Below, in pieces: positions 1-8,121 of a stretch of 64,000 bases of DNA. Both the position numbers and the translations under genes were made by a program. Under the pieces are notes generated by a model. It was not told the origin of the DNA. It ran no database searches and saw only the letters and a list, made by a program, of their open reading frames with translations. Source of the DNA: an uncultured Prevotellaceae bacterium (lineage in GTDB: Bacteria; Bacteroidota; Bacteroidia; Bacteroidales; Bacteroidaceae); NCBI GenBank assembly GCA_902780635.1, contig CACZGH010000014.1:1-64000 (forward strand), read 5' to 3'. Within the stretch, counting starts at the first letter, position 1; every line of letters begins with the position of its first letter.

Positions 1-2
1 AA

Positions 3-110
3 AAGGAGGCTCACAAAATCGAGAGTCCGCTTCGACATACGATCACAATCGTGACAATATTGGCATTGTGGGCTTTACTCATTCGGTTCATCAAGAAAAG
101 AAGTTGTTGA
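3..110 (+). CDS. C-terminal tail of a small membrane protein (5' end outside window)
   Basis: An open frame enters from the left edge and stops with TGA at 108-110. The 35 visible residues end with a hydrophobic stretch (ITIVTILALWALLIRFI) followed by KKRSC, which looks like a final membrane helix with a positively charged cytoplasmic end. It lies 24 bases before the next membrane-protein gene on the same strand, so the two may share a transcript. The family cannot be named from so little sequence, and a chance open frame is not excluded. Confidence 0.45.
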   Translation, partial: KEAHKIESPLRHTITIVTILALWALLIRFIKKRSC

Positions 111-134
111 CTTGAAGATAAAAAAGGAAGCAAA

Positions 135-737
135 ATGAAGAAGTCTGTAATGTATGGAATGGAATTGTTTGCCTTGGTCCTTTTGAGCATTGTGTTTGTG
201 CCAACATTGTTCCTCGAAAATGGTGACAGGTTGGTCTGGCAATTGAGCAATTGGGCTTGGATACTTGCCTCTATGCTTATCGCCATCATGGGTATCCTGA
301 TGACCATCCGTTTCACAAAAGGAAAACGCATCCTATGGAAAATAATGGGTTGGTCATGCAGTATTGTATTGGTTATGGCATGTTTGATTAGCATATATAT
401 TGCAATGGTCAAGCATGATGAAAAAATATGGAGCAACAAAGAGTATGTCGTTTATTCGCAATACTACGACTTTTTTGACCCCAATATGTTTGTCTTATAC
501 AAAAGAGACGGTCTTGTCGACAGGCGTATGTACCGTTTGAACAACATCGGTTTCGGTGAACTGAGGGGAGCCGATTTTTCTATGTACAACGAATTTGACC
601 TGATTAAAGAAGAGATTGACGCAACGGAATTTGAAAGCGACAGCATCTATCACCGCACTGTCTTTTATAGATTAAGTGATGGGTATCAATTTGAACAAGA
701 AGAGAACGATTCGCTTTTGGATGTCATAAAGCATTAG
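135..737 (+). CDS. Hypothetical membrane protein, three N-terminal helices
   Basis: A 200-residue protein I do not recognise. Three hydrophobic segments are visible at about residues 10-27, 38-56 and 68-90, followed by a soluble C-terminal half of about 110 residues rich in Tyr, Asp and Phe with no motif I can assign. The start ATG at 135 is preceded by a purine-rich stretch (aaaaaggaag). It follows the partial membrane-protein gene by 24 bases, suggesting a small membrane operon. The remaining 270 bases before the next gene hold that gene's promoter. Confidence 0.7.
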   Translation: MKKSVMYGMELFALVLLSIVFVPTLFLENGDRLVWQLSNWAWILASMLIAIMGILMTIRFTKGKRILWKIMGWSCSIVLVMACLISIYIAMVKHDEKIWSNKEYVVYSQYYDFFDPNMFVLYKRDGLVDRRMYRLNNIGFGELRGADFSMYNEFDLIKEEIDATEFESDSIYHRTVFYRLSDGYQFEQEENDSLLDVIKH

Positions 738-903
738 CCGTGATTCTGACTATGAATAAATGCTTGTCATTCTAGACTTACAAATTCCAACATAATAAAA
801 AAAGGCAAAGGCATAAGCAAGATCATAAAGATATCCCTCTCTTCTCATATCGCATTCATAATCAGTTTGTTGCAAATAAAACGTGAATTATGTGAAATGT
901 TTT

Positions 904-934
904 TTTGAGAAATCATTTTTTTTCCATATTTTTG
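904..934 (+). promoter_or_regulatory. Bacteroidota-type promoter for the SH3-like protein gene
   Basis: TTTG at 904-907, a 19-base spacer, and TATTTTTG at 927-934 match the Bacteroidota sigma-ABfr consensus TTTG-N19/20-TAnnTTTG. Transcription should start near 941, giving a leader of about 67 bases before the ATG at 1008. Confidence 0.75.
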
Positions 935-1007
935 TGCATCGAAACATGAAAACACTTAGGCGAGTTTGTGTGTCTGTTACAGATAATATCTTAAAAAAGT
1001 AGACGAT

Positions 1008-1529
1008 ATGAAAAAGATGATTTTGACAACCGTGATCATGGTCTTTGCCCTGTCGGTGTATGCGCAGAGAAGTGCTGGTGCTTATATTTGCGACAATAGC
1101 GGGACACCCACTAACGTCCGAAATGCGCCCAATGGCAAGGTGGTGCAGAAACTTCCAGTTATTGATGGAGGGTATGTCGTGTCACTGCTCGAAGTGAAAA
1201 ACAACTGGTGGAAAATTGACCCTATAGTTGACATCTACGGAGATGAAGAGGATGAGCAACTACAGCTAAAAGGCTCGAAAACAGGCTATTGGTTGCATTA
1301 CTCTGTATTGCAATTCAATATCGCTGGTGACCACGAGAATGTATTGAGGAAGACCCCGTCGGCAAAGGGCCAGCCCCTTAAGTTAGAAATTTCATACTTG
1401 TTTGAAGTCGGACTGCGTCCTCTGGAGATTCGAGGTGAATGGATCAAAGTGATTACTACCGATCAACGTTATACGGGATGGATGCCTATCGACAAGATTT
1501 GTGACAACCCACTTACCACCTGTCCATAG
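1008..1529 (+). CDS. Secreted SH3-like (bacterial SH3) domain protein
   Basis: A 173-residue exported protein. Residues 1-19 are a signal peptide (MKKMILTTVIMVFALSVYA followed by Q). The next part carries the TNVRNAPNGKVVQKL pattern typical of bacterial SH3 domains, which usually bind peptidoglycan or act as adaptors in the envelope; a second similar segment (LRKTPSAKGQPLKLE, about residues 109-123) may be a further SH3-like fold. The gene has its own promoter at 904-934. The next gene starts 6 bases after its stop, so it may be co-transcribed with the RNA methyltransferase. Its exact ligand is unknown. Confidence 0.7.
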   Translation: MKKMILTTVIMVFALSVYAQRSAGAYICDNSGTPTNVRNAPNGKVVQKLPVIDGGYVVSLLEVKNNWWKIDPIVDIYGDEEDEQLQLKGSKTGYWLHYSVLQFNIAGDHENVLRKTPSAKGQPLKLEISYLFEVGLRPLEIRGEWIKVITTDQRYTGWMPIDKICDNPLTTCP

Positions 1530-1535
1530 TGCATC

Positions 1536-2336
1536 ATGGCCATCATTGACATCACATCATTGACACACCCTGGTGTGGAGGTGTTTCATACACTGACTGA
1601 AGCCCAGCTCCGCAACCGTCTGGAACCTTCCAAGGGCATCTTCATCGCTGAGAGTCCGAAAGTGATACATGTGGCGCTGAATGCCGGATACGAGCCTCTG
1701 GCATTGCTCTGTGAGCGGAGGCATATCGAGGGCGACGCCGCGGAGATCATCCGACGTTGTCCTGAAATACCTGTATATACCGGACCAAGAGAACTGTTGG
1801 CCACCCTGACTGGCTATACGCTCACACGTGGTGTGCTGTGTGCTATGCGACGGCCACCGTCAGCCGACTGGCGAGAGATTTGCCGTGAAGCCCGTCGAGT
1901 GGTCATCATCGACGGTGTGGTAGACACGACCAACATCGGAGCCATCTTCCGCTCCGCCGCTGCCTTGGGTATAGATGCTATCCTCTTGACTCTCAATTCA
2001 TGCGACCCTCTCAATCGACGGGCCGTCCGCGTGTCGATGGGGAGTGTCTTTCTTGTACCTTGGGCGTGGATAGAAGAGCCGCTGAGCCAGCTGCATGAAT
2101 TGGGATTTGTCACTGCGGCAATGGCGCTGACAGACCAGTCGATACCCATCAATGACCCGTGGCTGAAAAAGGCGGAGAGACTGGCCATTATCTTAGGTAC
2201 TGAGGGAGATGGACTGCCTCAGCAGGCTATCAGCGAGGCCGACTACGTGGTGCGCATCCCCATGTCACATGACGTCGACTCGCTCAATGTGGCTGCCGCC
2301 GCCGCAGTGGCATGTTGGGAGATGGTAAAGGGGTGA
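1536..2336 (+). CDS. SpoU/TrmH-family RNA 2'-O-methyltransferase
   Basis: A 266-residue SPOUT methyltransferase that should transfer a methyl group from S-adenosylmethionine to a ribose 2'-OH in tRNA or rRNA. The three family motifs are visible: motif 1 around residues 125-145 (DTTNIGAIFRSAAALG), motif 2 near 165-176 (VSMGSVFLVPW), and the knotted cofactor site with ILGTEGDGLP near 219-228 and MSHDVDSLNVAAAAAVA near 243-259. An N-terminal region resembling the ribosomal-L30e-like substrate-binding domain precedes these. The start at 1536 follows the previous stop by 6 bases. The RNA target cannot be read from the sequence. Confidence 0.9.
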   Translation: MAIIDITSLTHPGVEVFHTLTEAQLRNRLEPSKGIFIAESPKVIHVALNAGYEPLALLCERRHIEGDAAEIIRRCPEIPVYTGPRELLATLTGYTLTRGVLCAMRRPPSADWREICREARRVVIIDGVVDTTNIGAIFRSAAALGIDAILLTLNSCDPLNRRAVRVSMGSVFLVPWAWIEEPLSQLHELGFVTAAMALTDQSIPINDPWLKKAERLAIILGTEGDGLPQQAISEADYVVRIPMSHDVDSLNVAAAAAVACWEMVKG

Positions 2337-2365
2337 GAGGTGGCGAATAACGAAAGGCGAAATTT

Positions 2366-2920
2366 TTATATCGTTGCTGTGCAGATGTAGCCTCGTGCCT
2401 GATTGACGATGGTGACGAAAGGCTCGTCGCCTGTCAATACGTTTTTCATGTCGTTTCGGATGCCCTCACCAGATTTCTTGAGCAGCGCTTCTTTCATGGT
2501 CCAATAACGAACGAACTCCATATCGGGCTGCGTGGCGCGCTTGATGGCCTCTACCTCTGTTTCATTCATCGTATAATGCAACAATGAATCTTTGTATCTG
2601 CCAATAGATTCGATATCGATGCCCACGGGATGTCGTGCCACTACACACGCGGCAGCTTCCCGGCAATGGCTCAGGTTGAAATGGATGTCGGGATGTCCCA
2701 AAATAGATGGTTTGTCGTGAGGGCCATATTCAAAAACAGGATATTCCGTGATGCCAAATTCTGCACGAAGGGCTTCTGTCAGCAGCATATAGGCTGCCAC
2801 ACAGAGGCGCCGCCCCTGTTCATGCTTGTATCGCAATGCCTGCTCCCTACGCTGTGAAGGGATGATGGACAGTGTCTTTTCCAAGTCAATCTGGTCAATC
2901 TGATCGTTGATGTATATCAT
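2366..2920 (-). CDS. 4'-phosphopantetheinyl transferase superfamily protein
   Basis: A 184-residue enzyme that should move phosphopantetheine from coenzyme A onto a serine of an acyl or peptidyl carrier protein. Family motifs are visible: FNLSHC at residues 81-86, the Mg-binding GIDIE at 100-104, and WTMKEALLK at 140-148. The length sits between the short AcpS type and the Sfp type. It is convergent with the RNA methyltransferase gene. On the minus strand a -7 box TAAATTTG lies at 2945-2938, placing transcription start about 10 bases before the ATG. The carrier protein served is unknown. Confidence 0.88.
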   Translation of the reverse strand: MIYINDQIDQIDLEKTLSIIPSQRREQALRYKHEQGRRLCVAAYMLLTEALRAEFGITEYPVFEYGPHDKPSILGHPDIHFNLSHCREAAACVVARHPVGIDIESIGRYKDSLLHYTMNETEVEAIKRATQPDMEFVRYWTMKEALLKKSGEGIRNDMKNVLTGDEPFVTIVNQARGYICTATI

Positions 2921-3176
2921 GGAGGTTGATTTTTATGCAAATTTAGATAAAAAACCGATATAATAAGCCTGTCGAATCCAATTTTTCTCTTTTCTTTAGT
3001 GGAAACATATGAAAAACTAAGAAAATGATGGGGGAAATATAAACATCACTCAAATCTTAGCACTCGGAAATGAAAAGAAAAGAATAAATTCTTTTCGTTC
3101 TCCACTCGTTTTTTCGTACTTTGCCACTTCGTGGCGAAGTTACTTCGTCTCGGCATAGAAAAAGAATGATATTCTT

Positions 3177-3208
3177 TTTGCTCTGCTCTCAACTTTTTCG
3201 TAACTTTG
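3177..3208 (+). promoter_or_regulatory. Promoter-like unit within repeat copy 2
   Basis: TTTG at 3177-3180, a 20-base spacer and TAACTTTG at 3201-3208 form a complete Bacteroidota promoter. It reads toward the DUF4199 gene but lies upstream of another complete promoter, so the two may act as tandem promoters. Confidence 0.6.
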
Positions 3209-3261
3209 CTGTTTAAACAGCGAAGTTACTCCGTCTCGGCATGAAAAATGAATAAATTCAT

Positions 3262-3292
3262 TTTGTCCTGCGCTCGACTTTTCGTAACTTTG
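3262..3292 (+). promoter_or_regulatory. Proximal promoter for the DUF4199 / glycosyltransferase operon
   Basis: TTTG at 3262-3265, a 19-base spacer and TAACTTTG at 3285-3292, in repeat copy 3. Predicted transcription start near 3299 gives a leader of about 28 bases before the ATG at 3327. Confidence 0.7.
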
Positions 3293-3326
3293 CAGCTTGA
3301 AAAGAGATATAGACTAAATCACGACG

Positions 3327-3857
3327 ATGACATTCAGCGAAACCTATATGCAGATGAAGGCTTTTGCCCGTGTAGACGGTGCGAAGCTGGGTGTGTTTTG
3401 GATCATCAGTTTCACCCTGTTTATAGCCAACTTCACCTACCCCTTTTGTGGCATGCTTTGGATGGCCACGATGATATTCACACCTTTTTACATCGGCATT
3501 CTGACGAGACAATTCGCAGTGAAAGTGTTGGATGGGAAGATATCCTATCGTCGCGCTTATGGCTACTCTGTCTGGACGACGTTTTATGGCGCACTGATTC
3601 TTGCTATCGCACAGTGGGTGTATTTTCAGTATATGGACCACGGATTTGTCGTTGGAAAATATATTGAGCTACTCGGCGACAAGAATTTTTCCATGTCATT
3701 AGAGGCACTTGGGTATCCCAAGGAAGAAATAAAGAAAGTGTTTGAGGCATTCGGCAGCCTCCGTCCTATTGACATATCGCTACAGATATTGTGGTCGAAC
3801 TTTGTGGCAGGACTGATACTGAGCCTCACGACCGCATTGTATGCAAGTAGGAGATAA
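3327..3857 (+). CDS. DUF4199 family membrane protein
   Basis: A 176-residue inner-membrane protein with about four hydrophobic segments (roughly residues 20-40, 42-62, 82-104 and 150-172). The pattern and the position immediately upstream of a family-2 glycosyltransferase match the Bacteroidota family annotated as DUF4199; its function is not known. The start at 3327 sits 35 bases after a good -7 box. An earlier alternative frame start at 3248 is rejected because it would lie upstream of the promoter. The gene leads an operon with the glycosyltransferase 27 bases downstream. Confidence 0.8.
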   Translation: MTFSETYMQMKAFARVDGAKLGVFWIISFTLFIANFTYPFCGMLWMATMIFTPFYIGILTRQFAVKVLDGKISYRRAYGYSVWTTFYGALILAIAQWVYFQYMDHGFVVGKYIELLGDKNFSMSLEALGYPKEEIKKVFEAFGSLRPIDISLQILWSNFVAGLILSLTTALYASRR

Positions 3858-3884
3858 TTGATAATTCATAATTTATAATAAGAA

Positions 3885-4847
3885 ATGGATATTTCGGTAG
3901 TTATACCATTATACAATGAAGAAGAGTCTCTGCCCGAGCTTTACGCTTGGATAGAGCGTGTGATGAAAGATAATATGTTCACCTTTGAGGTGATCTTTGT
4001 CAATGACGGCTCCACCGACCGTTCATGGGATGTGATAGAGCGGCTGTCACAACAGAGTGAGCATGTGAAAGGTATCAAATTCCGCCGCAACTATGGCAAA
4101 AGTCCTGCCCTCTACTGTGGCTTTAAGGAAGCTCAGGGTGATGTGGTGATCACGATGGATGCCGACCTGCAAGACTCTCCTGATGAGATACCCGGTCTTT
4201 ATCAGATGATCAAAGTGGACGGCTACGACCTGGTGTCGGGATATAAGCAGAAGCGTTACGACCCGCTGTCGAAGACCATTCCCACCAAGCTCTTCAACGC
4301 CACTGTGCGCCGAATCAGCGGCATCAAAAACCTGCACGACTTCAACTGTGGCCTGAAAGCTTACCGTAGCGATGTGGTGAAAAACATAGAGGTTTACGGT
4401 GAGATGCACCGTTTCATCCCCTATCTGGCCAAGAACGCCGGCTTTGACAAAATCGGCGAAAAGGTAGTTCATCATCAAGCACGCAAGTACGGTAAGTCCA
4501 AATTTGGTCTCAATCGTTTTGTCAATGGTTATCTTGACCTGATGACGCTGTGGTTTTTGAGCAGTTTTGGCCGCAAGCCCATGCATGTGTTTGGCTTTTT
4601 GGGCACCATCGTCTTCATGGTAGGTTTCTTGGCAGCTTTTATCATTGGAGCTGACAAATTGATTGCCTTGGCGCGCCATGTACCTCAGCGTTTGGTGACT
4701 GACTCCCCCTATTTCTATATCTCTCTGACGATGATGATGATCGGTACCCAACTGTTTTTGGCAGGTTTCTTAGGCGACCTCATCAGTCGTTCGTCCTCCA
4801 CCCGCAACGACTATCAGATAGAGGAGGAAATAGGATGCGCCGACTGA
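3885..4847 (+). CDS. Membrane-anchored family-2 glycosyltransferase (polyprenyl-phosphate type)
   Basis: A 320-residue GT2 enzyme. Residues 5-13 (VVIPLYNEE), 39-48 (VNDGSTDRSW) and the metal-binding DADLQD at 92-97 form the GT-A catalytic core. Two C-terminal membrane helices follow at about 233-256 and 275-297. This layout is typical of transferases that put a sugar from a nucleotide donor onto undecaprenyl phosphate (the GtrB/ArnC/CsbB-like group), acting at the inner face of the cytoplasmic membrane. Its last 13 bases overlap the start of the following lipoprotein gene, implying translational coupling. The sugar cannot be deduced. Confidence 0.88.
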   Translation: MDISVVIPLYNEEESLPELYAWIERVMKDNMFTFEVIFVNDGSTDRSWDVIERLSQQSEHVKGIKFRRNYGKSPALYCGFKEAQGDVVITMDADLQDSPDEIPGLYQMIKVDGYDLVSGYKQKRYDPLSKTIPTKLFNATVRRISGIKNLHDFNCGLKAYRSDVVKNIEVYGEMHRFIPYLAKNAGFDKIGEKVVHHQARKYGKSKFGLNRFVNGYLDLMTLWFLSSFGRKPMHVFGFLGTIVFMVGFLAAFIIGADKLIALARHVPQRLVTDSPYFYISLTMMMIGTQLFLAGFLGDLISRSSSTRNDYQIEEEIGCAD

Positions 4848-5308
4848 TCTTCGCAATTCTTGCGGCGGTCATTGTGTGTGCATGCTCGTCGATCGACTGT
4901 CCGCTCAACCATAGTGTCTACTCGAAGTATGTGCTCAAAGGCGATGTCGACACACTGAAAAAGTTGCTGACCGTGACCAGTCAGAAAGCTGACGGCAAGG
5001 ATACGGTGCTGAATGCGCTGTACGACTTCACACACTTTGAGTTGCCGATGAGTTATGCCAATGATACCGACGTACTGATTTTCGAGACCACCGACAGCAA
5101 TGCCGTCACAGTGACAGACACCGTGAAAGTGACCAAGACCAATGAGCCCCGTTTTGAGTCTGTAGACTGCACACCTTCCTACTTTCACACCATCACGGAT
5201 GTCGCCTATACCAAGAATGCCATCGACTCTATCATTATCTCAAAATCGAAAGTGACCTATGACACGACGGGTGCCCATCTGCATATATATTTCAAGTCTG
5301 ACAATTAG
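4835..5308 (+). CDS. Small lipoprotein, DUF6452-like
   Basis: A 157-residue probable lipoprotein: the signal segment MRRLIFAILAAVIVCACSS has a lipobox-like VCAC with the lipid-accepting cysteine near residue 17. The middle contains SVDCTPSYFHTITDVAY, resembling the Bacteroidota family annotated as DUF6452, usually found beside a DUF6048 gene as here. Function is unknown; an envelope role is inferred. The ATG overlaps the end of the glycosyltransferase gene by 13 bases, and the 3' end overlaps the next gene by 50 bases, so the three genes form a tightly coupled unit. Confidence 0.7.
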   Translation: MRRLIFAILAAVIVCACSSIDCPLNHSVYSKYVLKGDVDTLKKLLTVTSQKADGKDTVLNALYDFTHFELPMSYANDTDVLIFETTDSNAVTVTDTVKVTKTNEPRFESVDCTPSYFHTITDVAYTKNAIDSIIISKSKVTYDTTGAHLHIYFKSDN

Positions 5309-5942
5309 TCTGCTGCTGGCTCTGCCTTTGTCGGCCCAGCGCCAGGAGCCGCTTGTTGAAGTCAACGACAGCACGCCGTTGCTCAACGGGTTCGCTGTGT
5401 CGGCTGACCTCTTCGGCCTGGTGCAGTCGATTGTGTCAGACTATGGGCAGTATGAAGGTGCCTTGCGCGTCAACCTGCGCGACAAATATTTCCCCATCAT
5501 TGAGTTGGGCATAGGACGTGCCAGCCATGACGATGAGGTGACACTCATCTCCTATTCATCACGTGCTCCGTATGGCAGAATCGGTCTCGATCTCAACCTG
5601 ATGAAAGACAAACACGACGACTACCGCATCTACGGTGGGTTGCGATATGGTTTCAGCAGTTTTAAGTTCGACCTCTCCCACCCCGGAGTAACTGACCCCG
5701 TATGGGGTAATGTGGCGGAATACAACGCTAAAGGGGTAAAATGCAACTACCACTGGGCAGAGGCCGTGGCCGGTGTCGACGCCAAGATATGGGGTCCTAT
5801 CCATTTAGGATGGAGTGTGCGCTACCGTAAACGCCTGGCTTACAGCTGTGGCGACATCGGCAATGCCTGGTATGTGCCCGGCTATGGCAAAAATGGCAGC
5901 ACACGCCTTGGCGGTACTTTCAATATCTCTATTGATATATAA
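5259..5942 (+). CDS. Secreted beta-rich protein, DUF6048-like
   Basis: A 227-residue exported protein. The N-terminus gives a signal peptide (ISSLTISLLLALPLSAQ, cleavage near residue 26). The rest has alternating hydrophobic and polar residues and aromatic strand ends (LGWSVRYRKRL), suggesting an outer-membrane beta-barrel. Sequence and position next to the DUF6452-like lipoprotein fit the family annotated DUF6048. The start at 5259 lies 50 bases inside the preceding gene, but it is the only ATG that retains the signal peptide. The partnership with the preceding lipoprotein suggests a shared envelope function, which is inference. Confidence 0.7.
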   Translation: MTRRVPICIYISSLTISLLLALPLSAQRQEPLVEVNDSTPLLNGFAVSADLFGLVQSIVSDYGQYEGALRVNLRDKYFPIIELGIGRASHDDEVTLISYSSRAPYGRIGLDLNLMKDKHDDYRIYGGLRYGFSSFKFDLSHPGVTDPVWGNVAEYNAKGVKCNYHWAEAVAGVDAKIWGPIHLGWSVRYRKRLAYSCGDIGNAWYVPGYGKNGSTRLGGTFNISIDI

Positions 5943-5977
5943 AGACCTCTCCCTAACCAACTTGTCAACTAAAAAAC

Positions 5978-7000
5978 ATGCAGAAGCGGAGCAAATTAAT
6001 ATGGCAGTTGCCATTTCTGACGATATTGATTATAGGGACGATACTGATTATCAGAGAACAGCAGACATTGCCCTATCAGCATCACCATGGACTGATCTTT
6101 GGTACTGAGTACAACATCACCTACCAGAGTGCGACCGACTATCAGAAAGAGATAGAGGAAGAACTGCAAAAAGTGGATCTGTCGTTGTCGCCGTTCAACC
6201 CCCACTCTATCATCACAAAGATTAATAACAACGTAGATGTAACGCCCAACCAGATGTTTTTAGATGTGTTTGGTCTGGCACGTCAGATTTCCGAAGAGAC
6301 CAATGGCGCTTTTGACATCACCGTGGCCCCCCTCGTCAACGCCTGGGGATTTGGATTCAAAGAAGGAAAGACCCCTGACAGCCACTCTATCGACAGTTTG
6401 TTACAGTTGGTAGGCTATGAAAAAGTGACTCTCAGCGGAAGTAAGGTGAAGAAGGCCGACCCACGCATCATGCTCGACTGCAGCGCCATCGCCAAGGGTT
6501 ATGGCAGTGATGTCGTGGCTCGTCTGCTGCGGAGCAAGGATGTGAACAACTTTATGATTGAGATAGGTGGCGAGATTGTGACACGCGGTGTGAATGAGAA
6601 GCGGCTGCCATGGCGCATCGGCGTGACAAAGCCCACTGACGACTCTTTGCAGGTCAACACGGAGTTGCAGACCATTCTCAACGTGACCGACAAAGCGATG
6701 GCCACCAGTGGCAACTACCGCAACTTCTACTACAAAGGTGGCAAAAAATATGCCCATACCGTAGACCCCAAGACGGGTTATCCTGTGCAGCACAGCCTAC
6801 TGTCTGCCACCGTTCTGGCGCCCGACTGTGCCACTGCCGACGCTTATGCCACCGCCTTTATGGTGATGGGCATCGACCGTGCCCGTAAGGTGATAGAGAA
6901 GCATCAGGAGCTGATGGTCTACTTTATCTATTCTGATGCAAAGGGCAATAATGCCGTGTGGTATTCGCCCTCTCTCCAGCCCAAAATCATTCAGCCCTGA
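5978..7000 (+). CDS. apbE: FAD:protein FMN transferase (ApbE)
   Basis: A 340-residue ApbE flavin transferase, which covalently attaches FMN from FAD to Thr or Ser of membrane redox subunits such as those of the Na-translocating NADH:quinone reductase and Rnf complex. An N-terminal helix at about 10-26 anchors it facing the periplasm. Visible motifs are AIAKGYG at 170-176, the GGE at 197-199, SGNYRNF at 244-250, and the FAD/metal site HTVDPKTGYP at 260-269 with DAYATA near 288. Length matches the family. The Crp-family regulator starts 4 bases after its stop, so the two are likely co-transcribed. Confidence 0.93.
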   Translation: MQKRSKLIWQLPFLTILIIGTILIIREQQTLPYQHHHGLIFGTEYNITYQSATDYQKEIEEELQKVDLSLSPFNPHSIITKINNNVDVTPNQMFLDVFGLARQISEETNGAFDITVAPLVNAWGFGFKEGKTPDSHSIDSLLQLVGYEKVTLSGSKVKKADPRIMLDCSAIAKGYGSDVVARLLRSKDVNNFMIEIGGEIVTRGVNEKRLPWRIGVTKPTDDSLQVNTELQTILNVTDKAMATSGNYRNFYYKGGKKYAHTVDPKTGYPVQHSLLSATVLAPDCATADAYATAFMVMGIDRARKVIEKHQELMVYFIYSDAKGNNAVWYSPSLQPKIIQP

Positions 7001-7004
7001 CCGC

Positions 7005-7676
7005 ATGGACACACAGTACAACATGTCGGAGAAGTTGCTGCAACTGCCCTTGTTTCAGGGGCTCAGCAGCAGCGACCTCAGTCATGCCATGGGTCACACC
7101 CGTATGGAGTTTATCCGGGGAAGAGGAGGAGAACTTCTTATAGAGGAAAATGAACCATGTGACAGTCTGTGTTTTCTGATGAAAGGCACTGTCCATGCCA
7201 CTACCTGGTGTGATGACCACAGCTACAGCGTAACCGAGGAGCTGTCAGCTCCAGACATTCTGCAACCGGAGAGTCTTTTCGGTCTCAACCAGCGTTATAC
7301 CCAGACTTTTGTTGCCACTACTGACTGTCATCTGTTGAAGATCAGCAAGGCCGAGGTGCTCCGCCTGGCCGACCACCATGAGATTTTCCGCACGAATCTG
7401 CTCAACATCCTCACCACCCAGACCCAGCGTCTGTCACGCAGAGTGTGGCATCCATATCCCGTGAAACTGCGGGAAAAGATCGTGAGGTTTGTGATGGACC
7501 GCTGTCGGAAGCCTGCCGGTCGCAAACTCGTTTGCATCAAGATGCAGCAGTTGGCCGTCATGATCGGTGAGAGTCGTCTGAATGTATCGCGCGCCCTCCA
7601 TGCCATGGAACAAGAGGGACTTATCATCATGAGTCGAGGAAGTATTGAGATACCAGTCTTTCAGAGGTTGATTTAA
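7005..7676 (+). CDS. Crp/Fnr-family transcriptional regulator
   Basis: A 223-residue regulator. Residues about 12-125 form a cyclic-nucleotide-binding-like beta-barrel, followed by the long dimer helix (125-150) and a winged helix-turn-helix at about 178-208 (QQLAVMIGESRLNVSRALHA). The cysteines present do not form the Fnr iron-sulfur pattern, so the effector is unknown. The frame is open back to 6936 inside apbE, but I chose ATG 7005, 4 bases after the apbE stop; ATG 7023 is an alternative giving 217 residues. It ends just before a bidirectional terminator. Confidence 0.88.
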   Translation: MDTQYNMSEKLLQLPLFQGLSSSDLSHAMGHTRMEFIRGRGGELLIEENEPCDSLCFLMKGTVHATTWCDDHSYSVTEELSAPDILQPESLFGLNQRYTQTFVATTDCHLLKISKAEVLRLADHHEIFRTNLLNILTTQTQRLSRRVWHPYPVKLREKIVRFVMDRCRKPAGRKLVCIKMQQLAVMIGESRLNVSRALHAMEQEGLIIMSRGSIEIPVFQRLI

Positions 7677-7699
7677 GGTGTCATTGAATCGACCCACAA

Positions 7700-7737
7700 A
7701 AAAATGTGTGTCAATAACTAGACCGACACACATTTTT
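7700..7737. terminator. Bidirectional terminator between crp-like gene and DUF4295 gene
   Basis: A perfect 13-bp stem (aaaaatgtgtgtc at 7700-7712 pairing with 7725-7737) with a 12-base loop. The A/T ends give a U-run on either strand, so it can stop both convergent transcripts. Confidence 0.85.
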
Positions 7738-7757
7738 ATATGTTTTACTAATAAATC

Positions 7758-7916
7758 TTATTTCTTAAAGAAATCTTGCACAGCCTCATTGGGCACCATC
7801 TGCTCGTCGAAGATATAAGCGCCGGTTTTGGGGCTTTTCACCATTTTGATTACCTTTGTGTAAGCGCGACCATCCTTTGAACCTTCATGGAGGGTAGCAA
7901 CGGTTTTCTTTGCCAT
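7758..7916 (-). CDS. DUF4295 family small protein
   Basis: A 52-residue basic protein starting MAKKTVATLHEGSKDGRAYT and ending DFFKK. It matches the small Bacteroidota family DUF4295, which is encoded directly after L28 and L33 in this phylum, exactly as here. The position suggests a ribosome-associated role, though none is proven to my knowledge. The gene begins 8 bases after the L33 gene's stop (minus-strand order rpmB, rpmG, this gene), so it is the last gene of the operon and ends 20 bases before the terminator stem. Confidence 0.9.
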   Translation of the reverse strand: MAKKTVATLHEGSKDGRAYTKVIKMVKSPKTGAYIFDEQMVPNEAVQDFFKK

Positions 7917-7924
7917 GTCTTATC

Positions 7925-8116
7925 TTATTTTATCTCCTTGTGAAGAGTCATCTTCTTGAGGATTGGATTATACTTCTTCAATTCCATTCTTTCAGGAGTG
8001 TTCTTGCGGTTTTTGGTGGTCACATAGCGACTTGTACCGGGCAGCCCACTGTTCTTCATCTCTGTACACTCGAGAACGACCTGAATTCTGTTGCCTTTTG
8101 CTTTCTTTGATGCCAT
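7925..8116 (-). CDS. rpmG: 50S ribosomal protein L33
   Basis: A 63-residue ribosomal protein L33 of the large subunit. The signature block [17 protein letters not shown], then [20 protein letters not shown] and KKYNPILKK at the C-terminus are all present. It lacks the paired CxxC zinc-ribbon cysteines of the C+ form, so it is the zinc-independent C- type. It lies 5 bases after rpmB on the minus strand, sharing the promoter at 8437-8467. Confidence 0.96.
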   Translation of the reverse strand: MASKKAKGNRIQVVLECTEMKNSGLPGTSRYVTTKNRKNTPERMELKKYNPILKKMTLHKEIK

Positions 8117-8121
8117 ATTGA

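Larger units (their letters stand above)
3061..3300 (+). repeat. Three tandem imperfect copies of a promoter-bearing intergenic repeat
   Basis: This gene-free stretch (2921-3326) holds about two and a half copies of an 80-90-base unit. Each unit starts with a small palindrome (gaataaattc at 3082 and 3250; gaatgatattc at 3164), then a TTTG-like box, a CTC(A/G)AC-tttttcg spacer and a TAACTTTG box. The first two units continue with a unit-specific hairpin (gccacttcgtggc at 3123; ctgtttaaacag at 3208) and a shared tail gaagttact-ccgtctcggcat. The first unit's -7 box has lost a base (TACTTTG). The remainder of the region (2946-3060) shows nothing I can name. Confidence 0.8.

Noticed and set aside
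6936-7004. Upstream starts for the Crp-like gene (6936), the lipoprotein (10771), CotH protein (14029) and HTCS (48402)
   Set aside because: They lie inside upstream genes and give extensions without signal peptide or domain sense; the chosen starts fit promoters, stops or signal peptides.
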